This document shows positions 35,260 through 43,470 of a DNA stretch of 61,480 nt, piece after piece (the stretch's first letter is position 1; the number at the start of each line of letters is the position of its first letter). A program made the translations under genes and the position numbers. The notes beneath the pieces are model-generated. The model did no database searches. It had not been told where the DNA came from and saw only the letters and a list, made by a program, of their open reading frames with translations. This DNA is from Pelomonas sp. Root1217 (GTDB lineage: Bacteria; Pseudomonadota; Gammaproteobacteria; Burkholderiales; Burkholderiaceae_C): the NCBI RefSeq assembly GCF_001425705.1, contig NZ_LMDC01000030.1:301500-362979 (forward strand), written 5' to 3'.

Positions 35260-35635
35260 CACCGATGTCGACCTCGCCGCTGATCGGCCGGATGCGCCAG
35301 ATCTCCCGAGAGGCGCCCTGCCGCAATTCGATCGCGCCACCCACGGCCATGCCGCTAGCGCCATAGCGAAGGGGTTTGTCGACGCGCAGCTGAATGCCTA
35401 CAGGCTCCGGCACTGCCTTGCGCAGCTGCGCGGCATCGATGGACAGCACCTCCCCTGACCGGAATGCGCGCAGGGGCAGCGTTTCGAGATAGGCCTTCAG
35501 ATCGGCACGCCAGCCGCGCTCCTGAGCTGCGTCGAGCCAGCGACTCGCATTCGGCGCGACCATCCCGGCCGCCAATCCGAGCAGCAGCAACACAACGAGC
35601 AGTTCGAGCAGCGTGAAGCCGGCGACGCGCCGCAT
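35243..35635 (-). CDS. gspH: Type II secretion minor pseudopilin GspH
   Basis: 130 residues from ATG 35635, five bases after the gspG stop and preceded by a GGGG purine run. Prepilin motif AGFTLLELLVVLLLLGLAAG. Small GspH-like domain with WRIRPISGEVDIGDV at the C-terminus. The open frame continues upstream over gspG, but that part is a shadow. Confidence 0.88.
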   Translation of the reverse strand: MRRVAGFTLLELLVVLLLLGLAAGMVAPNASRWLDAAQERGWRADLKAYLETLPLRAFRSGEVLSIDAAQLRKAVPEPVGIQLRVDKPLRYGASGMAVGGAIELRQGASREIWRIRPISGEVDIGDVRGR

Positions 35636-35640
35636 CCCCG

Positions 35641-36096
35641 TCACTGCACCGGCAATATGCCGATGTCCTTGGCATCGCCTTCGCCGCCGCGTTGACCGTC
35701 GGCACCGAAGGAGTACAGCGCGAAACCCTGCCCCCCTTGGCCTGGCACTGCGTATTGATAAGCGTTGTTCCAAGGATCGAGCGGCAGCGCGTCCTCGAGA
35801 TAAGGCCCGCGCCAGCGGCTCGCCAGGGCTGGATCGGCCGGCGGCTTGCTGAGCAAGTTCAACCCTTCTTCGACGGTGGGATAGCGACCAATGTCCAGGC
35901 GCAGATTCTCGACAGCGCCGCGCAACATTTTGACCTGCGTCGTCGCGCTCGTGACCTTCGACTTGTCGACATTGCCGAACAGCCGCGGACCGACAAGACC
36001 GGCCAGCAGGCCGATGATCACCAACACGACTAGCATTTCCAACAGCGTAAAGCCGCGCCGCTGAACCACCGAAATCCGAAGCTTTCCCATCGACAC
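35641..36096 (-). CDS. gspG: Type II secretion major pseudopilin GspG
   Basis: 151 residues (start ATG 36096, or 36090). Prepilin motif RRGFTLLEMLVVLVIIGLLA, followed by the strongly conserved GspG body: RGPYLEDALPLDPWNNAYQY with the calcium-site region, then SFGADGQRGGEGDAKDIG. First gene of the secretion operon, 88 bases downstream of a terminator that ends the preceding gene. It builds the pseudopilus shaft. Confidence 0.97.
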   Translation of the reverse strand: MSMGKLRISVVQRRGFTLLEMLVVLVIIGLLAGLVGPRLFGNVDKSKVTSATTQVKMLRGAVENLRLDIGRYPTVEEGLNLLSKPPADPALASRWRGPYLEDALPLDPWNNAYQYAVPGQGGQGFALYSFGADGQRGGEGDAKDIGILPVQ

Positions 36097-36183
36097 ATCT
36101 CACTATCGGCAAGACCGGACACCGGCCGAATAAGGCATTATTTCATAGCGCCATCGCCCGCTTCGGAACAGCGCCTGGAAAGC

Positions 36184-36210
36184 AAAAAAGGGCGCCCGAG
36201 GGCGCCCTTT
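36184..36210 (-). terminator. Rho-independent terminator of the secreted-protein gene
   Basis: On the minus strand a GC-only stem (GGGCGCCC twice, separated by two bases) is followed by a run of T residues (36189-36184). It lies 28 bases after the stop of the gene at 36238 and before gspG, so it should separate the abundant transcript from, or attenuate readthrough into, the secretion operon. Confidence 0.88.
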
Positions 36211-36237
36211 GCGTTTTGCAGCTGAGCCGCGAAACGA

Positions 36238-37671
36238 TTAGAACGTGCTGCCAGCGTACGGACGCTCCAGCGGGACAATCGTCGTGTCGCCACCATTAGG
36301 AGCGCTCATGAAGACGCCCTTGATGTTGGAGGCAGGAGCGTTGATCGTGAAGGTCACAGACGTACGCGAGCCCACATCCAGCGAGCAGACGTTGCTCGCC
36401 TTGATCACGGTTTGACCGGGGTACAGCCAACCCGTGGCAGCCGAACCCGGGGTCGCCGTCACAACGCCGGTCGAAATGCCGCCGTGTTGCGAGCGAGCCA
36501 GGGCGCTTTCCGGCGTGCAGGTTGCGGTGTACGTGGCAGCCGTACCGGTGTTCTGGAAGAAGAAGCGACGGTACTGACCAGCAGTATCGTTGCTGTCAAC
36601 GGTAGCGAATGCAGTCTGGAGCTGGATCGCGTTGGCCGACCACACCCACCAGCTGGCGTTGCCAGCCAGCGTTTCGTCAGCGCCGGTCACGACGTCAGCG
36701 ACAGCCGAAACACCGAAGGTACGGGTGGTACCCAACTGCGCGTTGCCAGCCGCAGTCATGTCGACCTCAACGGTCGTAGCAGCCGGAGCAGCATTCACAT
36801 TCGTCGGAGCGATCGTGAAAGTGGCAGTGGTGGCCGTCGTGGTGACGGTCGGAGCAGCGCCCACGCCGGTCGAAACCGTCACCGGGTTCACAGCAGCGAG
36901 ACCCGTGAAGTTCGTACCAGCAACGGTAACAGCAAGGCCGGAACCGTCATTAGCGAAGTCCCACACCGTGGCGCCGTCAGGCTTGACGAGGCTGTTCGGG
37001 TTGTTGTTGACGACAAACGTCGCCTTGGCAACCGTGGACGTGTCAGCAACACCAGCACCACCGGCAACGAAACCGAACAGCGGGCCGCCAGTGGCGTTGA
37101 CGTTGGCAACGGTGGCCGTATCTTGGGTAGCGGTCAGCGACAGAGCTTGAGCGGAGACTGCCACGCGACGGGTCACCGCAGCGTTGTTGTCAATGCGAGC
37201 CGTCTCACCGAGGTCCCACAGATTCAGCGAAACGCTGATGTTGTTGCCCGCGGTAGCCAGCGTGTGGCTGTCGAACACCGGCGCAGCGAAAGTGATCGTG
37301 CTGGCGGTCGTGGTGGCCGTCGTCACGTCGACTTCATACGCGCATTCCGTGGTGCTAGCGCGCTTAACGGTCACAGTACCGGCACCGGCAACGCCGACGG
37401 TCGGAACCGCAGCGGCGCAATAGCCAGCCGTGAAAACCGCGCCAGCCGACGGGGTCATGATGATAGTGAAGTCCTGAGCGACCGTACGAGCAACGCCCAT
37501 CGTGTACACGACTACCGGGCCCGTGATGTCCGTCGTGTTAGTCAACCCTTCAACGGCGTACGCGGTTGCAGCGCCATCCGTAGCCGGCGCAGTGATGGAG
37601 CCAGCGAAAGCAGCCGATCCGCAAACCGACGCCAGCGCCACGGCGGTTGCCTTGACAGTGAACTTTTTCAT
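36238..37671 (-). CDS. Secreted Thr/Ala/Val-rich protein, candidate surface-layer protein
   Basis: 477 residues from ATG 37671. Signal peptide MKKFTVKATAVALASVCG, with cleavage expected after SAAFA. The mature chain is made of Thr-, Ala-, Val- and Asn-rich beta-type stretches with four cysteines and almost no Lys. It ends in NGGDTTIVPLERPYAGSTF. I recognise no enzyme motif or known domain. A near-consensus sigma-70 promoter, a 66-base leader and a strong terminator imply high expression. The gene sits directly upstream of gspG in the same orientation. I infer a cell-surface or S-layer-like protein secreted by the adjacent type II system. This is not proven. Confidence 0.75.
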   Translation of the reverse strand: MKKFTVKATAVALASVCGSAAFAGSITAPATDGAATAYAVEGLTNTTDITGPVVVYTMGVARTVAQDFTIIMTPSAGAVFTAGYCAAAVPTVGVAGAGTVTVKRASTTECAYEVDVTTATTTASTITFAAPVFDSHTLATAGNNISVSLNLWDLGETARIDNNAAVTRRVAVSAQALSLTATQDTATVANVNATGGPLFGFVAGGAGVADTSTVAKATFVVNNNPNSLVKPDGATVWDFANDGSGLAVTVAGTNFTGLAAVNPVTVSTGVGAAPTVTTTATTATFTIAPTNVNAAPAATTVEVDMTAAGNAQLGTTRTFGVSAVADVVTGADETLAGNASWWVWSANAIQLQTAFATVDSNDTAGQYRRFFFQNTGTAATYTATCTPESALARSQHGGISTGVVTATPGSAATGWLYPGQTVIKASNVCSLDVGSRTSVTFTINAPASNIKGVFMSAPNGGDTTIVPLERPYAGSTF

Positions 37672-37743
37672 TAAACGATTCTCCAGAGATTGTTGGAACA
37701 TGAACGCATTGACTCGCGAATCAGCGCAGATCAGCGCGCACCC

Positions 37744-37771
37744 ATTATGCAGTTGCAAATCTGAGCGTCAA
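37744..37771 (-). promoter_or_regulatory. Sigma-70-type promoter of the secreted-protein gene
   Basis: On the minus strand a -35 box TTGACG (37771-37766) and a -10 box CATAAT (37749-37744) are 16 bases apart, each one mismatch from consensus. The predicted transcription start near 37737 gives a leader of about 66 bases to ATG 37671. Confidence 0.7.
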
Positions 37772-38186
37772 CGCAACAACGGACCAAGACAGTTACCAGT
37801 CTCGCGGGCCGCGAAGCGCTGTAAGCACTTGTCCCTTGCGCCATCCCCCACATCACTTGGCTTGGCACGCCTTGCCGTATTCAGTAGGTTGAATCGCAGC
37901 ATAGCAGAGGGCTCTCGAGCGATCAGTTCATCCGTGTTGGGAAAAAACCCTGAGCGCCATGGGCTGTGTGGCAAAACACACAAAAAACCTTGCGTTAGGT
38001 TCGATCTTTTGGCAACAGTCAGTGTTTCCCCTGAGGTTATGGAAATCGAAGGATTCGGGAACATCCCTACTGATTTCCAGGGCGCCAGCGCCATCGACCG
38101 GTGACGCTGTATCCAGCGTTGTCAACGCGGTGCATGCCTAATCTGTCTCATTCACTCAATCTGCATTTGATCAGCCGCGACGAACC
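37772..38186. other. Gene-free divergent region
   Basis: About 415 bases without a credible gene. It is visibly richer in A/T than the neighbours between about 37920 and 38060. It contains a perfect inverted repeat (TGTGTG and CACACA, 37965-37982) with a short A-rich loop and A-tract. This could be a regulator site, because the T-run falls on the wrong side for a terminator. The short open frames here lack plausible starts and known features. Confidence 0.5.
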
Positions 38187-39560
38187 ATGAAAATTGCCAT
38201 CGTCGGCGGTGGGTTCGTCGGAACCGCCGTCGCCTGCCAGTTGCTGCAAGCGGCACCGAGCGGCAGTCAACTGACGCTGATCAACGCCGGCGGGCAATTG
38301 GCCCGCGGCGTCGCTTATGGCACCCGTTCTGCGGCTCATCTTCTGAACGTGCCAGCCGCGCGCATGGGATGGGACGTCGCCGCACCCTTGGACTTTGCCG
38401 AGTCGCTCGTGCGCCGGGGGCTGTCCTATGCACAACATGATTTCGTGCCGCGCAGTCTCTACGGCAACTACCTGGGTGAGACGCTCCAACGACATATCGA
38501 CGCCCGCTGCGACGTCGGCTGGCGTCATCTGCCAGCTAGCGTTCATGACCTTTGGCGTCGCCCTGACGGGAGTTGGAATGTCGTACTGGGCGACGGCTCG
38601 AGCATCAACGCCGATTGCGTGATCCTGGCGCTCGGCAACTTCGCGCCCGCCTGTCCGCTGGCCGACTTCGCGACCTTGCCCGCACATTGCTATGCGCCTG
38701 ACCCGTGGCAGTCTGATGCGCTCGCCGGCATCGATCCGCACGCCCGCGTCGCCATCGTCGGTTCTGGCCTCACCATGCTGGACATGCTCGTGTCGCTCGA
38801 CGATGCAGGCCACTGCGGGCCAATCTTCGCGTTGTCGCGGCGCGGTCTGTTGCCGCAGGGGCATCGCGACAACGAATTGCCGCCGCACCAATGGCGACCG
38901 CCCGCCGGATGGCCGCGGTCCGAAGGCGTGGTGCCGCGCTCAATGCTGCGAGCGATCCGCAACGCAGTCGACGCGGCGCGCCGCGATGACCGGGACTGGC
39001 GCGACATCTGGGGCGCCATGCGTGCGGTTACGCCCGAACTGTGGCGCTCGATGTCGACGCGCGATCGGGCCCAGTTCCTGCGCCATCTACAGCCGCTTTG
39101 GGACGTCCACCGCCATCGCTCGGCACCCGCGGCGCTGGCCCGGTTCGAGCGGCTGCGTGCGAGCGGCCGCCTGACGCAGGCGGCCGGGCGCCTCGTTGCG
39201 GCCCGCGTTGACGAGGGTCAGGTCATGTTGGAGTGGCGGGCGCGCGGCGATGAAACAACCCGCACCGTCCGCGCCGCACGCGTCATCAATTGCTCGGGGC
39301 CTTCGAGCCGCATCCGCGACGACCGTTCGGGGCTCTTCGGGACCCTCGAGGCAGCCGGACGGTTGCAGCCCTGCCCACTCGGCCTTGGCGTGATCGTCGA
39401 CGACCGGTACCAACTGCTCGATGCGCAGGGACAGGCCCAGCCCGGCCTGTTCTACGTGGGACCGCTACTGAAAGCCCAGTACTGGGAAGCGACCGCCGTG
39501 CCGGAATTGAGGCAGCATGCCGCAGCGGCCGCGCGGGCGTGCCTCGCCGGCATGGTTTGA
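38187..39560 (+). CDS. FAD/NAD(P)-binding protein (YdhS-like)
   Basis: 457 residues. N-terminal dinucleotide-binding motif MKIAIVGGGFVGTAVACQLL and a second Rossmann motif AIVGSGLTMLDMLVSLDDAG near residue 190, separated by the VAYGTRSAAHLLNVPAARM segment typical of the FAD-NAD(P)-binding family that includes E. coli YdhS. Substrate unknown. It is alone on the plus strand between the secreted-protein gene and a minus-strand glycan cluster, and ends two bases from the cysC relic. Possible roles include oxidation of a sugar or amino-acid intermediate, which is speculation. Confidence 0.82.
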   Translation: MKIAIVGGGFVGTAVACQLLQAAPSGSQLTLINAGGQLARGVAYGTRSAAHLLNVPAARMGWDVAAPLDFAESLVRRGLSYAQHDFVPRSLYGNYLGETLQRHIDARCDVGWRHLPASVHDLWRRPDGSWNVVLGDGSSINADCVILALGNFAPACPLADFATLPAHCYAPDPWQSDALAGIDPHARVAIVGSGLTMLDMLVSLDDAGHCGPIFALSRRGLLPQGHRDNELPPHQWRPPAGWPRSEGVVPRSMLRAIRNAVDAARRDDRDWRDIWGAMRAVTPELWRSMSTRDRAQFLRHLQPLWDVHRHRSAPAALARFERLRASGRLTQAAGRLVAARVDEGQVMLEWRARGDETTRTVRAARVINCSGPSSRIRDDRSGLFGTLEAAGRLQPCPLGLGVIVDDRYQLLDAQGQAQPGLFYVGPLLKAQYWEATAVPELRQHAAAAARACLAGMV

Positions 39561-39561
39561 T

Positions 39562-39723
39562 TCAGCCGAAGGCGCGGCGGTCCAGCGTCGTGGTCCGTTG
39601 CGCCACGCAAGCGTCGACTGATTGCAGGGCCGTATCGAACGTCGGCGCTGCCTTGAGCGGCGTCTCATAGCGCGACGAGACGCCTGTGAATTCTGGAATG
39701 AAGCCCGCCCCGCGCCTGAGTTC
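39562..39723 (-). pseudogene. C-terminal remnant of a second APS kinase (cysC-like)
   Basis: Reading towards the stop at 39564-39562, the frame gives ELRRGAGFIPEFTGVSSRYE, followed by TP and an FDTALQSVDACVAQ tail, which matches the C-terminal end of APS kinases (their ARAGEIPEFTG-SPYE segment). The P-loop half is missing. It lies about 35 bases downstream of the intact cysC, in the same orientation, but its sequence differs clearly from the intact gene's own C-terminus. It is therefore a remnant of a different cysC copy and not a fresh duplication. Confidence 0.7.
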
Positions 39724-39757
39724 CGTGAACATCCAGCCGCGCTGGCAACAATGCCGA

Positions 39758-40288
39758 TCAGGCGCCGAGCAGGGCCTCCAGCGCGGCTACCGCGTCGCAC
39801 GCGTCCTCCCGGCTGGCGTCGATCCGCAAGTCCGGCGCCAGCGGCTCCTCGTACGGAGCGGAGACCCCCGTGAACTGGCTCAGCGCGTTGGCCCTCGCAT
39901 TGCGGTACAACCCCTTGGGGTCACGGCGTTCGCAGACCTCCAGCGGGGTTGCGACATGAACCTCCCTGAAGTGGGCCGCGCCGATGATGCCTCGCGCCAT
40001 CGCGCGGTCGTCGCGCAGTGGCGAAATCAGTGCGCAGATGACGACCAGACCTGCGTCGCGCATCAGCTTGGCCACTTCCGCCACGCGACGTATGTTCTCG
40101 CGGCGGTCCTCAGGGCTGAAGCCCAGGCCGCGGCAAAGGCCCGCACGGACCGCGTCGCCGTCCAGCACCGCAACCCTGTGCCCCGCCTCGACAAGGCGCT
40201 GATGCAGGGCTGTCGCCAGCGTCGATTTGCCCGCTCCGGACAGGCCGGTCAACCAAAGAACACGTGCAACCGGTGGTACAGCGGCCAT
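39758..40288 (-). CDS. cysC: Adenylylsulfate (APS) kinase
   Basis: 176 residues. Walker [14 protein letters not shown] (about residues 13-25), [20 protein letters not shown] for APS binding, and [19 protein letters not shown], all standard for CysC. It phosphorylates APS to PAPS in the cytoplasm. No sulfate adenylyltransferase genes are nearby, so assimilation is not the obvious purpose. The gene sits in a glycan cluster, and a PAPS-dependent sulfotransferase is encoded at 24664. The start overlaps the stop of the gene upstream. Confidence 0.94.
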   Translation of the reverse strand: MAAVPPVARVLWLTGLSGAGKSTLATALHQRLVEAGHRVAVLDGDAVRAGLCRGLGFSPEDRRENIRRVAEVAKLMRDAGLVVICALISPLRDDRAMARGIIGAAHFREVHVATPLEVCERRDPKGLYRNARANALSQFTGVSAPYEEPLAPDLRIDASREDACDAVAALEALLGA

Positions 40289-40983
40289 TACTTCGCTCCA
40301 CGGCGCCGGGCGATGGCGTCGTCCAGGCCGGCGACGAGGGCGGCGCGGCTGGGCATCACCTCCAGAAGCTGAAAGCGCACACCGAGCAACTGGAACAGAA
40401 AGCCAAGGTCGACCTGGTTCCTTGTGACGGATGCCGGCGCGTCGAGCCGATCGACGACGAAGGCCTCGACCTGGTCCGCCTGCACTTTGGCCAGCTGGTC
40501 ACGGAAACTGAGAATCGTCGGTTCGACGTCTGCCCACGGCATGGCCAGCACGGCGTCGCGCAGGTGGTACCTCAACCAGGTATCGTCACCGCGGCTGAGG
40601 GCCTTGCGCGCGAGCATGGCATTGAGCAAGCCGGCCGTCTGTCGGCCCGCCTCGCCGCCCTGGGCGGCCCGCGCCTTTTCGACGGCGGCCAAGACTGCGG
40701 GCCAGTCGCGCCGCGTCTGGGCTAGCAACGCTTGGCGGATGTGAAGGTCGACCAACGCGGCGTTGCCGAGGCTGGCGGCCTGCCCGGCAGTCTTTGCCAG
40801 CACTGTGGCGGCCTCATCAAGCACCGGTTTCCAGACCGCTAGCGGTGCGCGCAGCATCTCACTGGGTTTGAGCGGCAACGTGAGGCTGTGCTGGGCGACG
40901 CCGACAGCAGGTGCGGCATCGACCGCCAATGCGGGCGGTGCAGCTACTGCCATCAGGCCAAGGGACAGCAACATTACCCTCAT
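40288..40983 (-). CDS. Exported protein of unknown function
   Basis: 231 residues from ATG 40983 (the frame also opens at 41007). A signal peptide ([18 protein letters not shown]) is followed by a largely helical, Ala/Leu-rich periplasmic protein with a short repeat-like helical pattern ([20 protein letters not shown]) that resembles TPR-type helices. No family recognised. It lies between cysC and the WbpM-like dehydratase and overlaps both, so it is co-expressed with glycan genes and may help surface glycan assembly. Confidence 0.65.
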   Translation of the reverse strand: MRVMLLSLGLMAVAAPPALAVDAAPAVGVAQHSLTLPLKPSEMLRAPLAVWKPVLDEAATVLAKTAGQAASLGNAALVDLHIRQALLAQTRRDWPAVLAAVEKARAAQGGEAGRQTAGLLNAMLARKALSRGDDTWLRYHLRDAVLAMPWADVEPTILSFRDQLAKVQADQVEAFVVDRLDAPASVTRNQVDLGFLFQLLGVRFQLLEVMPSRAALVAGLDDAIARRRGAK

Positions 40984-41003
40984 GGAACAAGAAGCAAAGT
41001 GGA

Positions 41004-42869
41004 TCATCGGGATTCCGAAAGAGAAGCGTGAAATTCGGGACCGAGCCAGGCGCCGAGCAGCGCCCGTGGCTCAGAGGTGTCGAGGCCGGCGAGGTCGTGA
41101 AGCACACGTTCGCCCGCGCCATCGTCCACCAGCCGCGCCACGCGCACGCCGGCGCAGGTGGTCGGCAGGCTGGTTTCCTGGTCGGCGAGCAGCTCTTCGA
41201 AGAGCTTCTCGCCGGGCCTGAGGCCGGTGAACTCGATGCGGACGTCATCGGTCGAATGGCCGCTCATGCGGATCATCTGCCGCGCCAGGTCGGCGATCCG
41301 CACGGGCTCGCCCATGTCCAGCACCAGCACCTGGCCGCTCTCGCCGATGGCGGCGGCCTGGATGACGAGACGGGCAGCCTCTGGAATGGTCATGAAGTAG
41401 CGAATGATGTCCGGGTGCGTCACCGTGAGTGGGCCGCCGCGGGCGATCTGTTCCTTGAACTTCGGGATCACGCTGCCGCTGGAACCCAGCACGTTACCGA
41501 AGCGCACGGCCATGAAGCGTGTGGCCGGATGCCGCTTGGCCAGGGCCGCCAGCGCCATCTCCGCGGCCCGCTTGGTGGCGCCCATCACATTGGTCGGATT
41601 GACGGCCTTGTCGGTGCTGATCAGCACGAAGCGCTCGACGCCGATCTCCGCCGCGGCCAGCGCGGCGTTGTAGGTCCCGAGCGTGTTGTTGCGGATGCAG
41701 GCGGCCGAGTTGCCGGCCTCTTCCATCAGCGGTACATGCTTGAACGCCGCCGCGTGGAAGACCAGATGAGGCCGGTGACGCGCAAAGCAGCCGCGCAAAT
41801 GGTCGAGATCCTTGACGTCGCCGATGACCCGCACCAGCGGCAGATGCGGGAAGGCCTCCGCCATGGCCTGCTCGATGGCATAGAGAGCGTACTCGCTGAG
41901 CTCGTAGAGCACGATGGCCCGCGGACCATAGCGCGCGATCTGGCGGCACAGCTCGCTGCCGATGCTGCCACCCGCGCCGGTGACCATGACGACTCGCGAG
42001 TTGATGCACTCCGAGATGCCGGCCTCGTCGAGCTGCACGGGCGGGCGGCCCAGCAGGTCCTCGGGTTCGATGTCGCGCACCTCGTTGACCCGACGACCCG
42101 CCATCAGCTCGGTGCTGCTGGGCACCGTCAGCACCGGCAGCCCGGTGGCACCCGCCAGGTCCAGCGCCCGGCGGCGCTGCGTCACCGAGGCGGCCGGCAT
42201 GGCCACGATCAGGTGGGTGACGCCATGCACGCCAGCGAAACGCCGCGCCTGGCTCAGGTCGCCCAGGACCGCCAGGCCGGCCACGCGCCCGCCCAGCTTG
42301 GCGGGGTCGTCGTCCAGGAAGCCGACGACGATCCAGCCCTGGCTGTGCTGGATCCCCGCCACCAGCAGCCGCCCCGCGTCGCCAGCGCCCATCACCAGCG
42401 CCCGACGCTGCTCCTGCGCGCTGCCGCTGATGCGACTGCGCATGTGCTCGTAGAGCATGCGGTAGCCCATGCGCATCATGGCCAGCAGCATCAGCGTGAA
42501 CAGCGGATGCAGCGCCAGTACAGCCCGAGGCACAGCATGCAGATGAGCCATCAGCACGGCAGCGGCGCCGATCAGGCCCGCCAGCGCGCAGGCCAGGGCC
42601 AGACGTTGGACCTCGCCGAAGCCGGAGAAGCGCCACATGCCCTTGGGCACGCGCAACAGGCACAGCACGGCCGCATAGATGGCCAGCAGCCCCAGCAGCA
42701 CCCAACCGTCGTAGTCCGGCCGTGCCGAGAACCAGCGCTCGAAGCCGAGGCGAAACAGATAGGTGGCCTGCCAGGCGACGGCAACAGCGACGACGTCGAG
42801 CAGCAGGGCCAACGCTTCGCGGCGCGGTCGCAGCCGCGTGAGCAGGGTGTCGAGAAACTGCCAGTTCAT
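41004..42869 (-). CDS. WbpM/FlaA1-type UDP-GlcNAc 4,6-dehydratase, membrane-bound
   Basis: 621 residues. Four membrane helices in the first 135 residues, a first Rossmann domain (VMGAGDAGRLLV, about 140), then the catalytic SDR domain (VTGAGGSIGSELCRQIA, about 295) with FVLISTDKAVNPTNVMG and the catalytic lysine four residues after Met. This is the WbpM/PglF layout. It converts UDP-GlcNAc to a 4-keto-6-deoxy sugar, which the aminotransferase encoded two genes upstream could aminate to UDP-QuiNAc4N. Length is near WbpM (about 660). Confidence 0.93.
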   Translation of the reverse strand: MNWQFLDTLLTRLRPRREALALLLDVVAVAVAWQATYLFRLGFERWFSARPDYDGWVLLGLLAIYAAVLCLLRVPKGMWRFSGFGEVQRLALACALAGLIGAAAVLMAHLHAVPRAVLALHPLFTLMLLAMMRMGYRMLYEHMRSRISGSAQEQRRALVMGAGDAGRLLVAGIQHSQGWIVVGFLDDDPAKLGGRVAGLAVLGDLSQARRFAGVHGVTHLIVAMPAASVTQRRRALDLAGATGLPVLTVPSSTELMAGRRVNEVRDIEPEDLLGRPPVQLDEAGISECINSRVVMVTGAGGSIGSELCRQIARYGPRAIVLYELSEYALYAIEQAMAEAFPHLPLVRVIGDVKDLDHLRGCFARHRPHLVFHAAAFKHVPLMEEAGNSAACIRNNTLGTYNAALAAAEIGVERFVLISTDKAVNPTNVMGATKRAAEMALAALAKRHPATRFMAVRFGNVLGSSGSVIPKFKEQIARGGPLTVTHPDIIRYFMTIPEAARLVIQAAAIGESGQVLVLDMGEPVRIADLARQMIRMSGHSTDDVRIEFTGLRPGEKLFEELLADQETSLPTTCAGVRVARLVDDGAGERVLHDLAGLDTSEPRALLGAWLGPEFHASLSESR

Positions 42870-42882
42870 TGGGAAGCGATTG

Positions 42883-43470
42883 TCAGCCGCGCAGCACGCG
42901 GGCCAACGTCGCCAGGATCAGCCGCAGGTCGGTCATCAGGCTAGCGCTGGCCGCATACTCGGCCGACAGCTTGAGTTTTGCAGGCATCACGACCTCGCGG
43001 TATTCGCGCTCCGCGTCCTGTGCTGCGGCCAACAATTCGGCCTCGTGGCTGAAAGCCAGTGACGCGGGATCGGTGATGCCCGGCCGCACCGCCAACACGC
43101 GTTCACGCAGTTCGGCCGGGTAGAGCTCGACATAGCGCGCCAACTCCGGCCGCGGGCCGACCAGGCTCATCGCGCCACGCAACACGTCCCAGAGCTGGGG
43201 CAGTTCGTCAAGCTTGGTCTGGCGCAGGAAGTGGCCCGAGCGTGTGATGCGCGGGTCGGCACCGACCGTGATGGCTGGACCCGGTGCGACGCGCATGGTG
43301 CGGAACTTGTGAATGGTGAAAGGCACGCCCAAGCGACCGACACGCGTCTGGCGGAACAGCACCGGGCCAGGCGAGTCGAGCTTGATCCAGACCGCAGCCA
43401 GCAGCAGCAGCGGCGCGAGAACCAGCAGCCCCAGCGCCGCACTGACCACGTCGAACAGGCGCTTGATCAA
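42883..43470 (-). CDS. Initiating sugar-1-phosphate transferase (PglC/WcaJ C-domain type)
   Basis: 195 residues from TTG 43470, whose codon overlaps the aminotransferase stop. One N-terminal membrane hairpin ([20 protein letters not shown]), then [35 protein letters not shown] and [10 protein letters not shown], the complete signature of the small monotopic phosphoglycosyltransferases. The size fits PglC and not the larger WbaP/WcaJ. It loads the first sugar-phosphate on undecaprenyl phosphate and provides a second initiating enzyme besides the WecA-type protein at the left edge. The longer upstream frame is a shadow. Confidence 0.92.
   Translation of the reverse strand: MIKRLFDVVSAALGLLVLAPLLLLAAVWIKLDSPGPVLFRQTRVGRLGVPFTIHKFRTMRVAPGPAITVGADPRITRSGHFLRQTKLDELPQLWDVLRGAMSLVGPRPELARYVELYPAELRERVLAVRPGITDPASLAFSHEAELLAAAQDAEREYREVVMPAKLKLSAEYAASASLMTDLRLILATLARVLRG

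Noticed and set aside
36412..37674. 420-codon plus-strand open frame opposite the secreted protein
   Set aside because: Arises from the biased codon use (ACC/GCC/GTC) of the real gene. The translation is Arg/Gly/Ser-rich with no signal or domain.
37965..37982. Inverted repeat with adjacent A/T run considered as a terminator
   Set aside because: On the strand where the stem could terminate transcription, the T-run precedes the stem and does not follow it.
40911..42944. 677-codon open frame on the plus strand opposite the WbpM-like dehydratase
   Set aside because: Antisense to a full-length enzyme with clear motifs. Composition (Gln/His/Arg-rich) is typical of a shadow frame.
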